From contig DJLZ01000001.1 of the NCBI GenBank assembly GCA_002436405.1, positions 682,713 through 746,712 on the forward strand: a DNA stretch of 64,000 bases, given 5' to 3'. Below are positions 26,956-34,831 of this stretch, in pieces. Numbering within the stretch: the first letter of the stretch is position 1; every line of letters begins with the position of its first letter. The notes under the pieces were generated by a model. That model worked only from the letters and a program-made list of their open reading frames with translations. It made no database searches and was not told where the DNA came from. Both the position numbers and the translations under genes were made by a program. The stretch comes from Proteobacteria bacterium UBA6503. Lineage in GTDB: Bacteria > Pseudomonadota > Alphaproteobacteria > UBA1280 > UBA6503.

Positions 26956-27020
26956 ATAAGTGATAGAGATTTATACAATAAATCTTAAACCCTTGCAAAT
27001 TACCTAGATAATAAGCGAGG

Positions 27021-27124
27021 TTTTGGGATGAGAAAATTTGTTTTAGTAGGGGTAAGCAAGTGCCGTGTATGAACAAATACACAAGCGCAGCGAACCGCAA
27101 GAAAACAAATTTAATCGCCCAAAA
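27021..27124. repeat. 104-nt palindromic intergenic repeat, copy B
   Basis: The element begins TTTTGGGATGAGA and ends ATCGCCCAAAA. Internal arms AAATTTGTTTT (27034-27044) and AAAACAAATTT (27102-27112) are perfectly complementary, and a central hairpin GTGTAT/ATACAC is at 27065-27082. The inverted copy at 38959-39062 has the same length and the same two ends but different paired arms. It lies between tRNA-Gly and the coupling ATPase gene. Confidence 0.8.
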
Positions 27125-27134
27125 GGGAAGCTTA

Positions 27135-28736
27135 TTACCCGTTCCAAACGTCAAACGAACCTTTAAACGCCGGATCTTTGAAGTACATAATCTTTTCGGC
27201 GATTACAGGCTTTTGCCCTTGGAAGAAGATAAGCTGCGAATCAAATGGAATACGCATAATTTCATCAGGTGTCATCAACGCGCGTGACGTTTCAGAGAAG
27301 TTCTTGCTCTTACCGCCGCTGCTGTCACCTGTGCTGGTGACGCGGATAGTGGTGTTACCAAGCATGTCTGACAATACCTTTGCGGTATCAAAGTCGTTGG
27401 TGCCAAAGGCCACACGCACCGCACAGTTAGAGATGAAAGTCTCCCACTTCTTATACAATGCTTTAAGCTGTGATAAATCCTGGATAAATGTCCAAAGCGT
27501 CACGCCGTAACCCGCAAGGTAACCGATACCTGTTTCAATAATTTCCATGTAGCCAAGGGCTGGAAACTCATCAATCAAGAAGAGAACATTGTCTTTCGGC
27601 TTTTTCTGGCTACGGGTCATCGCCGCAATAGACAGACCCACCATAATACGCACCACAGGTTTGTAGGTTTCTAGGTATTCAGGCGGGATGATGATGTAAA
27701 GCGATGTTGGCTTTTCTTTAATGTCGGTCATCTGAAAGTCACTACGGCCCGTAATAGCGTTTAGACGAGGTGAGTCCCACACCGCAGTTTGCGATTTAGC
27801 AGTTGAAAGAACACTCGCCAAAACCTTAGGCTCAGTCGCTGAAAGTGACGCTGCCATACGGCGCACGTGCTCACTTTTTGACTTTAGCATTTCTTTAATC
27901 GTGAACTGGAAATCTTCACTTGATTGCATCAACAGGTAACGGACTTCACCAATGTTACGCAGCACTGGTGGGCGGGCCACCGCCACGTGCAGGGTAAGGG
28001 CTGTTACCAAGTTTTTTGCTTCTGTTGGCCAGAAAGGGTCGCTTGAATCTGGGTTAACGGTAATCATCATATCGGCCAGTAGGCGAACGTCATCAAGTTC
28101 GTCTTCGGTGCCGGTACGAATAAAGTCGATAGGGTTATAGCAGTTACTGCCCTTCATAAATGGGGCGAAGGTTACAATCTTTGAAAATTCGGCACGTTTA
28201 CGGTGGGTTACGGCGTAGTTTTCGCCCTTAATATCGTTTACGACCACACTGCCGGGGTGCATCAACAGGTTTGGGATAACGTGACCCACACCCTTACCAG
28301 AACGTGTCGGGGCAAAGGTAATCATGTGGCCAGGCTGGTTAAAGCGGATAAATTTCTCGTCGAACTTACCAACAACGTAACCACGGTCACCCATGGCGTT
28401 TGCGGCTTTAAGATCGCGGATGCCCGCAAAGGCCGCCGTCCCGTGAGACTTTGCTTTGCCTTTCATAAAGCTAAACATGCCGCCGCCTTTTTGCAGCGCT
28501 TCTGACTGGCGAATCGCCTTGTGGTAGCTCTTGTTATGGGTCAGGCGGTAGGCAATCATCAACCAAACAATCAGCACGCCGCCCGTCAGCAAAATGTTAT
28601 CGGTAAACTGGGCCAGCACAATTGAAACTGTGGCACCACAGCCGTACACAATAAGGTTATAGCTGCTCATAAACGGGCGCATCAGCGCCTTGAAAATACG
28701 TTTAGTAATTGAAAGGGCAGTAAGGGCTTTTTTCAT
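27135..28736 (-). CDS. VirD4/TraG-type type IV secretion coupling ATPase
   Basis: 533 residues. Two N-terminal transmembrane helices (about 25-43 and 48-64) precede a RecA-like ATPase: Walker A APTRSGKGVGHV (142-153), VVNDIKGENY, and Walker B NVLFLIDEFPALG with the following FIQDLSQLK motif typical of TraG/VirD4. Such hexamers feed protein or DNA substrates into a type IV secretion channel. No virB genes are visible in the window, so the channel must lie elsewhere or be missing. It is shorter than VirD4 of Agrobacterium (about 650). Its start overlaps the upstream small gene (TAATG). Confidence 0.88.
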   Translation of the reverse strand: MKKALTALSITKRIFKALMRPFMSSYNLIVYGCGATVSIVLAQFTDNILLTGGVLIVWLMIAYRLTHNKSYHKAIRQSEALQKGGGMFSFMKGKAKSHGTAAFAGIRDLKAANAMGDRGYVVGKFDEKFIRFNQPGHMITFAPTRSGKGVGHVIPNLLMHPGSVVVNDIKGENYAVTHRKRAEFSKIVTFAPFMKGSNCYNPIDFIRTGTEDELDDVRLLADMMITVNPDSSDPFWPTEAKNLVTALTLHVAVARPPVLRNIGEVRYLLMQSSEDFQFTIKEMLKSKSEHVRRMAASLSATEPKVLASVLSTAKSQTAVWDSPRLNAITGRSDFQMTDIKEKPTSLYIIIPPEYLETYKPVVRIMVGLSIAAMTRSQKKPKDNVLFLIDEFPALGYMEIIETGIGYLAGYGVTLWTFIQDLSQLKALYKKWETFISNCAVRVAFGTNDFDTAKVLSDMLGNTTIRVTSTGDSSGGKSKNFSETSRALMTPDEIMRIPFDSQLIFFQGQKPVIAEKIMYFKDPAFKGSFDVWNG

Positions 28737-29224
28737 TATTGGTTACGTACAAATTCTTTTAATAGGTTTTTACGGTCTTCTGCTGTTTTGGCTTCGCGGA
28801 AGGGCTTATCGTCGTACACGGTCAGCACACGCTTAAGCTTTTTAGGGTCAACATCAAGGTGGTCAGTGGTCACACCAATTTCGATAATAATCACGCCCCA
28901 TTCGCCCATAAATAGGCGGAACTCACCTTTACGGAAGTGGCGGTTTTTCTCGTTCTTTTCTTTGGTTACAACGGTGTATTTAGCTTGTGGCTTTAGTTTG
29001 TCACCGTGGTTTTCTACAAGGTACTGCAGCAGGCGGTTACGCTCACGGATGATATCTTGAATATCTTCTTCACTGTAGCCTTTAGCTTCGGTGATGCCGA
29101 GCTCTTTTGCCTGGCGCTTAACTTCTCGGTCTTCAGCCAAAAACATGCATTGCTGGTCAATCACGTCCCATACGTCTTTAAGGGGGACAATCTCGCCATT
29201 GGGGTATTTTAGAGTTTTGCTCAT
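28736..29224 (-). CDS. Hypothetical protein coupled to the type IV coupling ATPase
   Basis: 162 residues, soluble, charged, with no signal peptide. Its stop codon overlaps the coupling ATPase start (TAATG), so the two are made together. The N-terminal half looks helical (EDREVKRQAKELGITEAKG; EDIQDIIRERNRLLQYL); the C-terminal half has beta-like stretches (YTVVTKEKNEKNRHFRKGEF; WGVIIIEIGVTTDHLDV). I do not recognise it. A substrate adaptor or chaperone for the coupling protein is a reasonable guess from position only. Confidence 0.75.
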   Translation of the reverse strand: MSKTLKYPNGEIVPLKDVWDVIDQQCMFLAEDREVKRQAKELGITEAKGYSEEDIQDIIRERNRLLQYLVENHGDKLKPQAKYTVVTKEKNEKNRHFRKGEFRLFMGEWGVIIIEIGVTTDHLDVDPKKLKRVLTVYDDKPFREAKTAEDRKNLLKEFVRNQ

Positions 29225-29257
29225 TAGTGGTGTTTACCTTGTTAAACTGTAAAAACA

Positions 29258-29283
29258 ATACTACCGCCTTGCGGCGGTAGTAT
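29258..29283 (-). terminator. Terminator downstream of the pentapeptide-repeat microprotein
   Basis: Perfect 11-bp stem ATACTACCGCC/GGCGGTAGTAT with loop TTGC. On the minus strand it is followed by TGTTTTTAC, about 80 nt past the stop at 29364. Confidence 0.8.
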
Positions 29284-29363
29284 CTAAGAAAAATTTATAT
29301 TTAACAGTAAGATAAACTGGATATGGGCACTCAATGTTGCAACTATACCTCAGTTTAATCTTG

Positions 29364-29546
29364 TTAGCCTAGCTGCATTGACTCACTTACAGATTTAAGC
29401 CCAATTTTGCCTCTGTGGTTTGTAGCTATTGTGCGCTCAACAAACCTAACGGCGTCACGTGCGTCATCATTACGTGCGTCATCCTGACGAGCGTCCTGTT
29501 GACGTGCATCTTGTTGGCGTGTGTCTTCGTAGCGTGCATCTGACAT
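29364..29546 (-). CDS. 60-residue protein with degenerate pentapeptide (xxDAR) repeats
   Basis: The first half is a run of five-residue units after MS: DAR, YEDTR, QQDAR, QQDAR, QDDAR, NDDAR, DAV. The second half (RFVERTIATNHRGKIGLKS) is basic. AAGGG lies about 8 nt ahead of the ATG, and a terminator follows, so it looks like a genuine monocistronic gene. Synonymous codons vary between units (CGC/CGT, GAT/GAC, CAA/CAG), which argues for maintained protein sequence rather than fresh DNA slippage. Not recognised; probably a helical, highly charged protein. Confidence 0.6.
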   Translation of the reverse strand: MSDARYEDTRQQDARQQDARQDDARNDDARDAVRFVERTIATNHRGKIGLKSVSESMQLG

Positions 29547-29787
29547 ATGTGTATCCCTTCAATAAAGTTATTTTTATTGAGAGAAAACTGAGACAAGCAC
29601 TCAAGAAAGCTAGTGTTTCTTTGGCTTTTCAAGAAAATCCTTTTAAAAAGTGAGCTGCTTTTAAAAGGTTTTTCAAAAATTGAAGGTCTGTCTCAATCCT
29701 CAAACAACTTCCCTATGAATAAGGTATAAGAAGGGCCATGGGGGTTTTCTACCCCTTGAGGGTTGTTTTTTTGCTTTTTTATAAAAA
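29547..29787. other. Gene-free intergenic stretch with several hairpins
   Basis: It holds a long AT-rich hairpin (29633-29650 with 29658-29674; CCTTTTAAAA arms) and, on the plus strand, a GGGG/CCCC hairpin near 29734-29752 followed by TTGAGGG then a U-rich run (29764-29778). No open frame with a ribosome site is seen. The promoter of the microprotein gene should lie at the left end. Confidence 0.4.
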
Positions 29788-29816
29788 AAGTGCCCTCTAA
29801 AGTTGAGAGGGCACTT
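29788..29816 (-). terminator. Terminator of trxB
   Basis: Perfect 11-bp stem AAGTGCCCTCT/AGAGGGCACTT, 7-nt loop, followed by TTTTTTTAT on the minus strand. Confidence 0.92.
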
Positions 29817-29844
29817 AATTATGTGGGTTTTTAGCCGTTTTTAC

Positions 29845-30810
29845 TTAGGCAGCAGTGCTGTTTTCTTCAGCTTCTAGGCCTTCAAAGTAACGCACAGCGT
29901 CAAGGGCGGCCATGCAGCCTAGGCCCGCAGCTGTTACAGCTTGACGGTATGTTTTGTCAATTACGTCACCTGCAGCAAATACGCCTGGGATGTCGGTGCT
30001 TACAGTGCCTTTTGGCACAGTAAGGTAACCGTATTCGTCCATTGGCAAGATGCCTTTAAAGATATCGGTGTTTGGTTTGTGACCAATTGCGATAAACACG
30101 CCTTCAGCTGGTACTTCAGTCATCTCGCCAGTGTTGCGGTTTTTAACGCGGGCTGCGCAAACAACGCCACCTTTTGACTCATCAGCCAAAATCTCATCTA
30201 GCTCGCTATCCCAAAGCACGTCAATTTTCTCGTTCTTGGCAACACGCTCACGTAGAACACGCTCACCACGGAACTCGTCACGGCGGTGGATCATGGTTAC
30301 TTTGTTGCAAATTGTTGCAAGGAAGAGGGCTTCTTCCATGGCGCTGTTACCGCCGCCTACAACAACAACGTCAGCATTACGGAAGAATGGGCCGTCACAT
30401 GTGGCACAAGCTGAAACGCCTTTACCTTGCAGTGATTGCTCAGAAGGAATACCCAACCATTTAGCTGAAGCACCTGTGCAAATAATCAGTGAGTCACATG
30501 TGTAAGTGCCACCATCGCCCTTAAGGGTAAATGGAGGTTTTGAAAGCTCAACTTCGTTAATTTGATCGTAGATAAATTTTGTGCCGCAGTTTTCAGCCTG
30601 CTTTTGCATTTGTTCCATCATCCATGGGCCTTGCACGGGATCGGCGTAGCCTGGGTAGTTTTCAACGTCAGTTGTAATGGTTAGCTGACCACCCGGTTGC
30701 ATGCCTGATAGCAATGCTGGCTCAAGGCCTGCACGCGCGGCGTAAATAGCAGCTGTGCAACCAGCTGGGCCTGAACCTAGAATAAGTAGTTTGTGATGTT
30801 GGGCAGTCAT
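29845..30810 (-). CDS. trxB: Thioredoxin reductase (NADPH)
   Basis: 321 residues. FAD motif LILGSGPAGCTAAIYAA, redox-active disulfide in SACATCDGPFF, NADPH motif VVVGGGNSAMEEALFLA and the C-terminal FAGDVIDKTYRQAVTAAG. It reduces thioredoxin with NADPH in the cytoplasm. The gene is divergent from a 2-Cys peroxiredoxin gene (135-bp shared upstream region), which fits a joint peroxide-defence role. Confidence 0.97.
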   Translation of the reverse strand: MTAQHHKLLILGSGPAGCTAAIYAARAGLEPALLSGMQPGGQLTITTDVENYPGYADPVQGPWMMEQMQKQAENCGTKFIYDQINEVELSKPPFTLKGDGGTYTCDSLIICTGASAKWLGIPSEQSLQGKGVSACATCDGPFFRNADVVVVGGGNSAMEEALFLATICNKVTMIHRRDEFRGERVLRERVAKNEKIDVLWDSELDEILADESKGGVVCAARVKNRNTGEMTEVPAEGVFIAIGHKPNTDIFKGILPMDEYGYLTVPKGTVSTDIPGVFAAGDVIDKTYRQAVTAAGLGCMAALDAVRYFEGLEAEENSTAA

Positions 30811-30945
30811 TTTTCAATCTCCGTTTTTACGTCTTAGGGGTGGCACTTTACCCCGACTTTTGTTTTGGCGCAATAGGGCAAAATGGTGTAAGGTAATGGC
30901 CAAATTAAGCTAATAAAAAAGCTAAAACTTAAAGGAGTTTTTAAT

Positions 30946-31551
30946 ATGAGTTTTATGGTTGGTCATAAGTTCCCTACCACTACAACATCAGCTGTTATGG
31001 CTGACGGTTCAGTAAACGAGTCATTCTCAGCGCCTGAGTTTGGTAAAGGCGGCTACACAGTTGTTTTCTTTTACCCACTAGACTTCACATTCGTTTGCCC
31101 AACTGAAATTATTGCTTTCGACAAAGCTGTTAAAGAATTTGAAAAGCGCGGCTGTAAAGTTGTTGGTGCGTCAGTTGACTCACACTTCAGCCACATTGCA
31201 TGGCGTAACACCGAACTTAACAAAGGCGGTATTGGCCAAGTTAACTTCCCACTAATTTCTGACATGGAGCGTAAGCTTTCATCAGAGCTAGGCATCCTAG
31301 CACCAGGTGGCGTAACTTTCCGTGCTTCATACCTAATCGACGCTGAAGGTACAGTACGTCACATGGTTGTGAACGACCTACCACTAGGCCGTAGCGTAGA
31401 AGAAATGCTGCGCATGGTTGACGCCCTTAAATTCCACGAAGAGCACGGCGAAGTTTGCCCAGCTAACTGGAAAGACGGCGAAGAAGCTATGAAGCCAACT
31501 TCAGAAAGCACAGGTGCTTACCTTGCTAAAAAACACGGTTCTGCAGCATAA
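30946..31551 (+). CDS. 2-Cys peroxiredoxin (AhpC/Prx family)
   Basis: 201 residues. Peroxidatic Cys51 in TFVCPTEI and resolving Cys171 in EVCPANWKDGE, plus SVDSHFSHIAW and GVTFRASYLID, all diagnostic of typical 2-Cys (Prx1/AhpC) enzymes. It reduces H2O2 and organic peroxides and would be recycled by thioredoxin or AhpF. The divergent trxB makes thioredoxin the likely donor (inference). A strong Shine-Dalgarno (AAAGGAG) precedes the ATG. Confidence 0.95.
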   Translation: MSFMVGHKFPTTTTSAVMADGSVNESFSAPEFGKGGYTVVFFYPLDFTFVCPTEIIAFDKAVKEFEKRGCKVVGASVDSHFSHIAWRNTELNKGGIGQVNFPLISDMERKLSSELGILAPGGVTFRASYLIDAEGTVRHMVVNDLPLGRSVEEMLRMVDALKFHEEHGEVCPANWKDGEEAMKPTSESTGAYLAKKHGSAA

Positions 31552-31575
31552 TTAACTGCGAATCCTGAATATAAG

Positions 31576-31602
31576 AAACCCCCGTTCATTCGGGGGTTTT
31601 TT
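31576..31602. terminator. Bidirectional terminator between the peroxiredoxin and 2H genes
   Basis: AAACCCCCG/CGGGGGTTT around TTCATT, U-run on plus. The stop of the convergent minus gene (31601-31603) lies at its edge. Confidence 0.9.
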
Positions 31603-32158
31603 AGTTATGCGTAATCTCTGTGTAGGTTTCGCCTAACGGAATATCTGCTAACACTTTTGTGGGTGAGAATTTTACCAAACGCACACCCATCAGCGTGCCA
31701 TGCTTCGGGATAGGATGGTCAGCAATCGCTTGGAAGGCCCTCACAAATTGTTTGGTGTTCAGGTCAATCCCCAGGGTCACGTGTGGTTCCCATTGGTCGT
31801 GGCTGTAATGGCTAAAGTGGGGTAGGGGCACATCGCGTGAGACCGCATGCCATAGGCGGTGGATGTGCAAAAGTTCTTCATCAACGCGCGGGGCTAAAAA
31901 CAAGGTGTTGTCACGCCCTTTAAAAACCCCAAGGCTACTAAAGGTTAATCCATAAGGCCCTTGTTGCGCCGCAAATTGACGGGCAAATTTAACAAGGACA
32001 CCCTCAGCCGAATCATCATAAACCCCAAGGGTAATATGCGGTGCAGATTCAAAATCTGGGTGGTGATGGCTAAGGTGTTGCTTATCAATGAGGCGCCATA
32101 GTTTGCGAATATCATCAGCAGTTTTGCCATCAAAGGTGAGTTCTACGGCAATCGGCAT
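31601..32158 (-). CDS. 2H phosphoesterase (2'-5' RNA ligase-like) family protein
   Basis: 185 residues. Two HxT motifs, PHITLGVYDD and PHVTLGIDLN, form the paired catalytic histidines of the 2H phosphoesterase superfamily, which acts on 2',3'-cyclic phosphates or 2'-5' linkages in RNA and nucleotides. The substrate is unknown. Its ATG overlaps the histidine kinase stop codon (TAATG), an unusual partnership. Confidence 0.82.
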   Translation of the reverse strand: MPIAVELTFDGKTADDIRKLWRLIDKQHLSHHHPDFESAPHITLGVYDDSAEGVLVKFARQFAAQQGPYGLTFSSLGVFKGRDNTLFLAPRVDEELLHIHRLWHAVSRDVPLPHFSHYSHDQWEPHVTLGIDLNTKQFVRAFQAIADHPIPKHGTLMGVRLVKFSPTKVLADIPLGETYTEITHN

Positions 32159-33666
32159 TACGCAATCTCTTTATTCAAAATCAGCGTGACGGTGGTGCCG
32201 TTTTCAGCGTCGCTGGTAAGGGTGATTTCGCCGCCCATTTCTTGCATCAGTTTGCGGGTGGTCGGTAGGCCCAAGCCCGTGCCGCCTTTTTTAGTTGTAA
32301 AGAACGGCTCAAACAAACGGTGCTGCATCTCTTCTGAAATCGGCTCGCCTTTGTTGTTCACACTAATATGAATATGCTTAGGCTTGCTGCTAACAACGGC
32401 TGTTACTTCTGATTTATCTGGCGCATGTTCACAGGCGTTTTTAAGGATGTTCAGCAACGCTTGTTGCAGCTTATTACGGTCAGCAATAACTTCGGCTGAT
32501 TGATCAAAGCCTAAAAATCTTAGGCTCAATTCTTTGTTTTTAGCGTAAGCCTGAATCATGTCTTCGGTCTGTTTCAGAAGTTCAGTAATCGGGAAGTTTT
32601 CAACCTGAGTAGGGCGGCTTGCTGCAAAGGTTAGAATACCACTCAGCATATCATCCAAGCGGTCAATTTGCTGCTGGGCAAGGCTTAAGCGGCGGTTGTT
32701 TTTCTCGTTCCCTTCTTCGCTAAGCTTTAGTTGGTCTACACCCATTTTAATGGCTGACAGCGGGTTACGCAGCTCATGAACAATGGCTGAGGCAAATTCA
32801 CCAATCGCGGCAAGGCGTTCGTGTAGAACAAGTTTGTCTTGGGTTGTTACAAGCTCATCGGTGCGTTGTTTTACTTGTTCTTCGAGGGTTTCTGCGTAGT
32901 TTTTAAGGGTTTTATCACGGGCGTTAAGCTCGGCCAGCATAGTGTTAAATTGGCGGGCTAGGGTTTGGAGCTCGGCACTCCCCTTGGGCGGTACGCGCGT
33001 GCTAAAGCTTTCGGTCCTAATGCTTTCGCGCATGGCTTGGCCTAGTTTATCAAGTGGCAACAGCAGGCTAAGGCGTAGCACAATATAAATAAACATGGTG
33101 GCCATCAATGCCCCAATCGGGAAGGCGATCAGCATTTGCTCAATAATCTTATTGTATTGCGGCGTCGTGGTGAATGACTGTGGGGTGTAAGCCGCCACAA
33201 ACAAGCTGCGGCTAGGGATGTGCATACCGACAATAATCTCGCCCTTACTGGTCACAAGGCTGTGTGCGGCACTATCGGCAAAGCGGTAAAAATAACTTAG
33301 GTGATTCTGAATTTCAGGGAAGTTCCCCACGCCTTTATTAAATAACAAACGGCTGTTGTTACTCATAACAAACAAGCCAACACCACTCGGGATACTCGCT
33401 TGGCTAAGGTTTTGTGCCATAGTGTTGGCAACTTCCTCAGTTTTATAATCTTCGGGGAGGTTGTTCACCAAAAGGTTACGTGAGGTTTGCAACGTGTTGG
33501 TTAGGGTTTCAGCCTGTAGGTTTTCATAAACCGACTTTGCCTGTAAGTAACTTAACCGCGCCATAAGGATGGTCACCAGCAATAGGATAATAACCACCGG
33601 AATCATCACACGGACAAAGGTACTACGTGTGCTGAAAAAACGAAGGTGAGCAAATGTGTTGGGCAT
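32158..33666 (-). CDS. Membrane sensor histidine kinase
   Basis: 502 residues. TM helix 17-36, a periplasmic sensor region of about 140 residues, second TM 178-199, HAMP about 200-255, a coiled coil, the HisKA dimerisation domain with phospho-acceptor His298 in VHELRNPLSAIKMG, and a HATPase with NILKNACEHAP (N box) and GTGLGLPTTRKLMQEMGG (G2 box). There is no receiver domain and no response regulator gene next to it, so it is an orphan kinase here. Coupled to the 2H phosphoesterase gene. Confidence 0.92.
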   Translation of the reverse strand: MPNTFAHLRFFSTRSTFVRVMIPVVIILLLVTILMARLSYLQAKSVYENLQAETLTNTLQTSRNLLVNNLPEDYKTEEVANTMAQNLSQASIPSGVGLFVMSNNSRLLFNKGVGNFPEIQNHLSYFYRFADSAAHSLVTSKGEIIVGMHIPSRSLFVAAYTPQSFTTTPQYNKIIEQMLIAFPIGALMATMFIYIVLRLSLLLPLDKLGQAMRESIRTESFSTRVPPKGSAELQTLARQFNTMLAELNARDKTLKNYAETLEEQVKQRTDELVTTQDKLVLHERLAAIGEFASAIVHELRNPLSAIKMGVDQLKLSEEGNEKNNRRLSLAQQQIDRLDDMLSGILTFAASRPTQVENFPITELLKQTEDMIQAYAKNKELSLRFLGFDQSAEVIADRNKLQQALLNILKNACEHAPDKSEVTAVVSSKPKHIHISVNNKGEPISEEMQHRLFEPFFTTKKGGTGLGLPTTRKLMQEMGGEITLTSDAENGTTVTLILNKEIA

Positions 33667-33745
33667 ACTGGTTTTTCTTGTTGGTTTCTTTTACAATAGC
33701 AAAGCATTAACACTGTTTAATTATGATGCCGCGAGTTAGAAAAAA

Positions 33746-34078
33746 ATGTCAAAACTAAAAATTTATCAGGGTGTTCTGTGCCTCGAGGCCCCTTCGCCTA
33801 ATGGGCACCGCTGGTGGTACCAGCCGGGTAAGCTTGCCTATACCCCTGTAAAGATTAAAGACATTCGCCGACTACAGTCAGGCACTATTGGCCTTAAAAA
33901 GGTACTGGTTGTGCCCGTTCAGATGGGCAGTCAGCAAACAATGGTGGCGGTAAACCTGCCCCGTTCTGACCTTTGGACTCTCCAAGCTTTAGGCATGCTG
34001 CCCTCGTGGATTAATCTCCCCGAAAACCCACCCGCATACGCCGAATGGCCTGAATATGCGCAGTTTGGCAAGTTCTAG
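33746..34078 (+). CDS. Hypothetical protein upstream of the SDR-photolyase pair
   Basis: 110 residues, soluble, rich in Trp and Pro (HRWWYQPGKLAYTPVKIKDI; WINLPENPPAYAEWPEYAQF). It ends 24 bp before the SDR gene, so it probably belongs to the photolyase operon. No recognised motif. Could be a small adaptor; no function proposed. Confidence 0.7.
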   Translation: MSKLKIYQGVLCLEAPSPNGHRWWYQPGKLAYTPVKIKDIRRLQSGTIGLKKVLVVPVQMGSQQTMVAVNLPRSDLWTLQALGMLPSWINLPENPPAYAEWPEYAQFGKF

Positions 34079-34102
34079 TTTATAAGAAGGGCACTGACGT
34101 AA

Positions 34103-34831
34103 ATGCAACAAAACCCAACATATTCTGACCAAACACACCCCGTGCTTGTTATTGGTGGGGGCGCAATTGGTGCGGCGCTTGCAAAGTCATTTGCTGATAA
34201 AGGGTATGAGGTGCATCTAGCTAGCCGTAAAACCCTGAGCCTTGAAGGTATTCAAATTCATCAAGTAACCGATTGGTCAAAAGAGTCTTTAACAAAGCTT
34301 GCGCAGCGTTTTGATAGCCTTTCGGGTGTGGTTGTGGCGTCAGGCCTATTGCATGACGATAGCCAAAACATCGCGCCTGAAAAATCACTAGACGATATTA
34401 CGTCTGAGGCCATGACCCAAGTTTTGCACGTGAATACCGTATTCCCCGCATTGTGCGGCCAAGTGTTTTTGCCAAAGCTCGCTAAAGATGTGCAAAGTTT
34501 TATGGGGGTGCTTTCGGCCCGCGTGGGGAGTATTTCTGATAATCGCTTGGGTGGGTGGTATAGCTACCGTATGTCAAAAGCGGCGTTAAATATGTTTATT
34601 AAAACCGCAAGTATTGAGCTTGCCCGTAAAAATAAAACAGCAGTTATTGTTGGCCTGCACCCAGGCACGGTTGATAGCAACCTCTCGGCACCGTTCCAGC
34701 GTAATGTGCCTGAAGGTAAGCTATTTACGCCTGAGTTTAGTGCCGCAAAGTTGGCTGAGGTGCTTTTGTCTCGCACAGTAGAACATACAGGGAAGTGCTT
34801 TGATTATGCAGGTGAGGAGGTGCTGCCGTAA
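34103..34831 (+). CDS. Short-chain dehydrogenase/reductase
   Basis: 242 residues. The cofactor motif is VIGGGAIGAALAKSF (a GxGxxG variant), and the catalytic Tyr-Lys lies in YSYRMSKAALNMF. The tail LHPGTVDSNLSAPF is typical of the C-factor/CsgA-like SDR branch. Substrate unknown. Its stop overlaps the photolyase start (TAATG), so the two are translationally coupled. Dehydrogenases of this type often neighbour photolyase genes, perhaps through shared stress regulation. Confidence 0.85.
   Translation: MQQNPTYSDQTHPVLVIGGGAIGAALAKSFADKGYEVHLASRKTLSLEGIQIHQVTDWSKESLTKLAQRFDSLSGVVVASGLLHDDSQNIAPEKSLDDITSEAMTQVLHVNTVFPALCGQVFLPKLAKDVQSFMGVLSARVGSISDNRLGGWYSYRMSKAALNMFIKTASIELARKNKTAVIVGLHPGTVDSNLSAPFQRNVPEGKLFTPEFSAAKLAEVLLSRTVEHTGKCFDYAGEEVLP

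Noticed and set aside
24155..29224. A complete mobile element or defence island
   Set aside because: No integrase, transposase, relaxase, nuclease or toxin-antitoxin genes are recognisable; only a coupling ATPase and tRNA-end duplication hint at mobility.
29459..29546. Short tandem units resembling a CRISPR array
   Set aside because: Units are 15 nt, degenerate and directly adjacent with no spacers, and they encode a regular pentapeptide in a gene with ribosome site and terminator.
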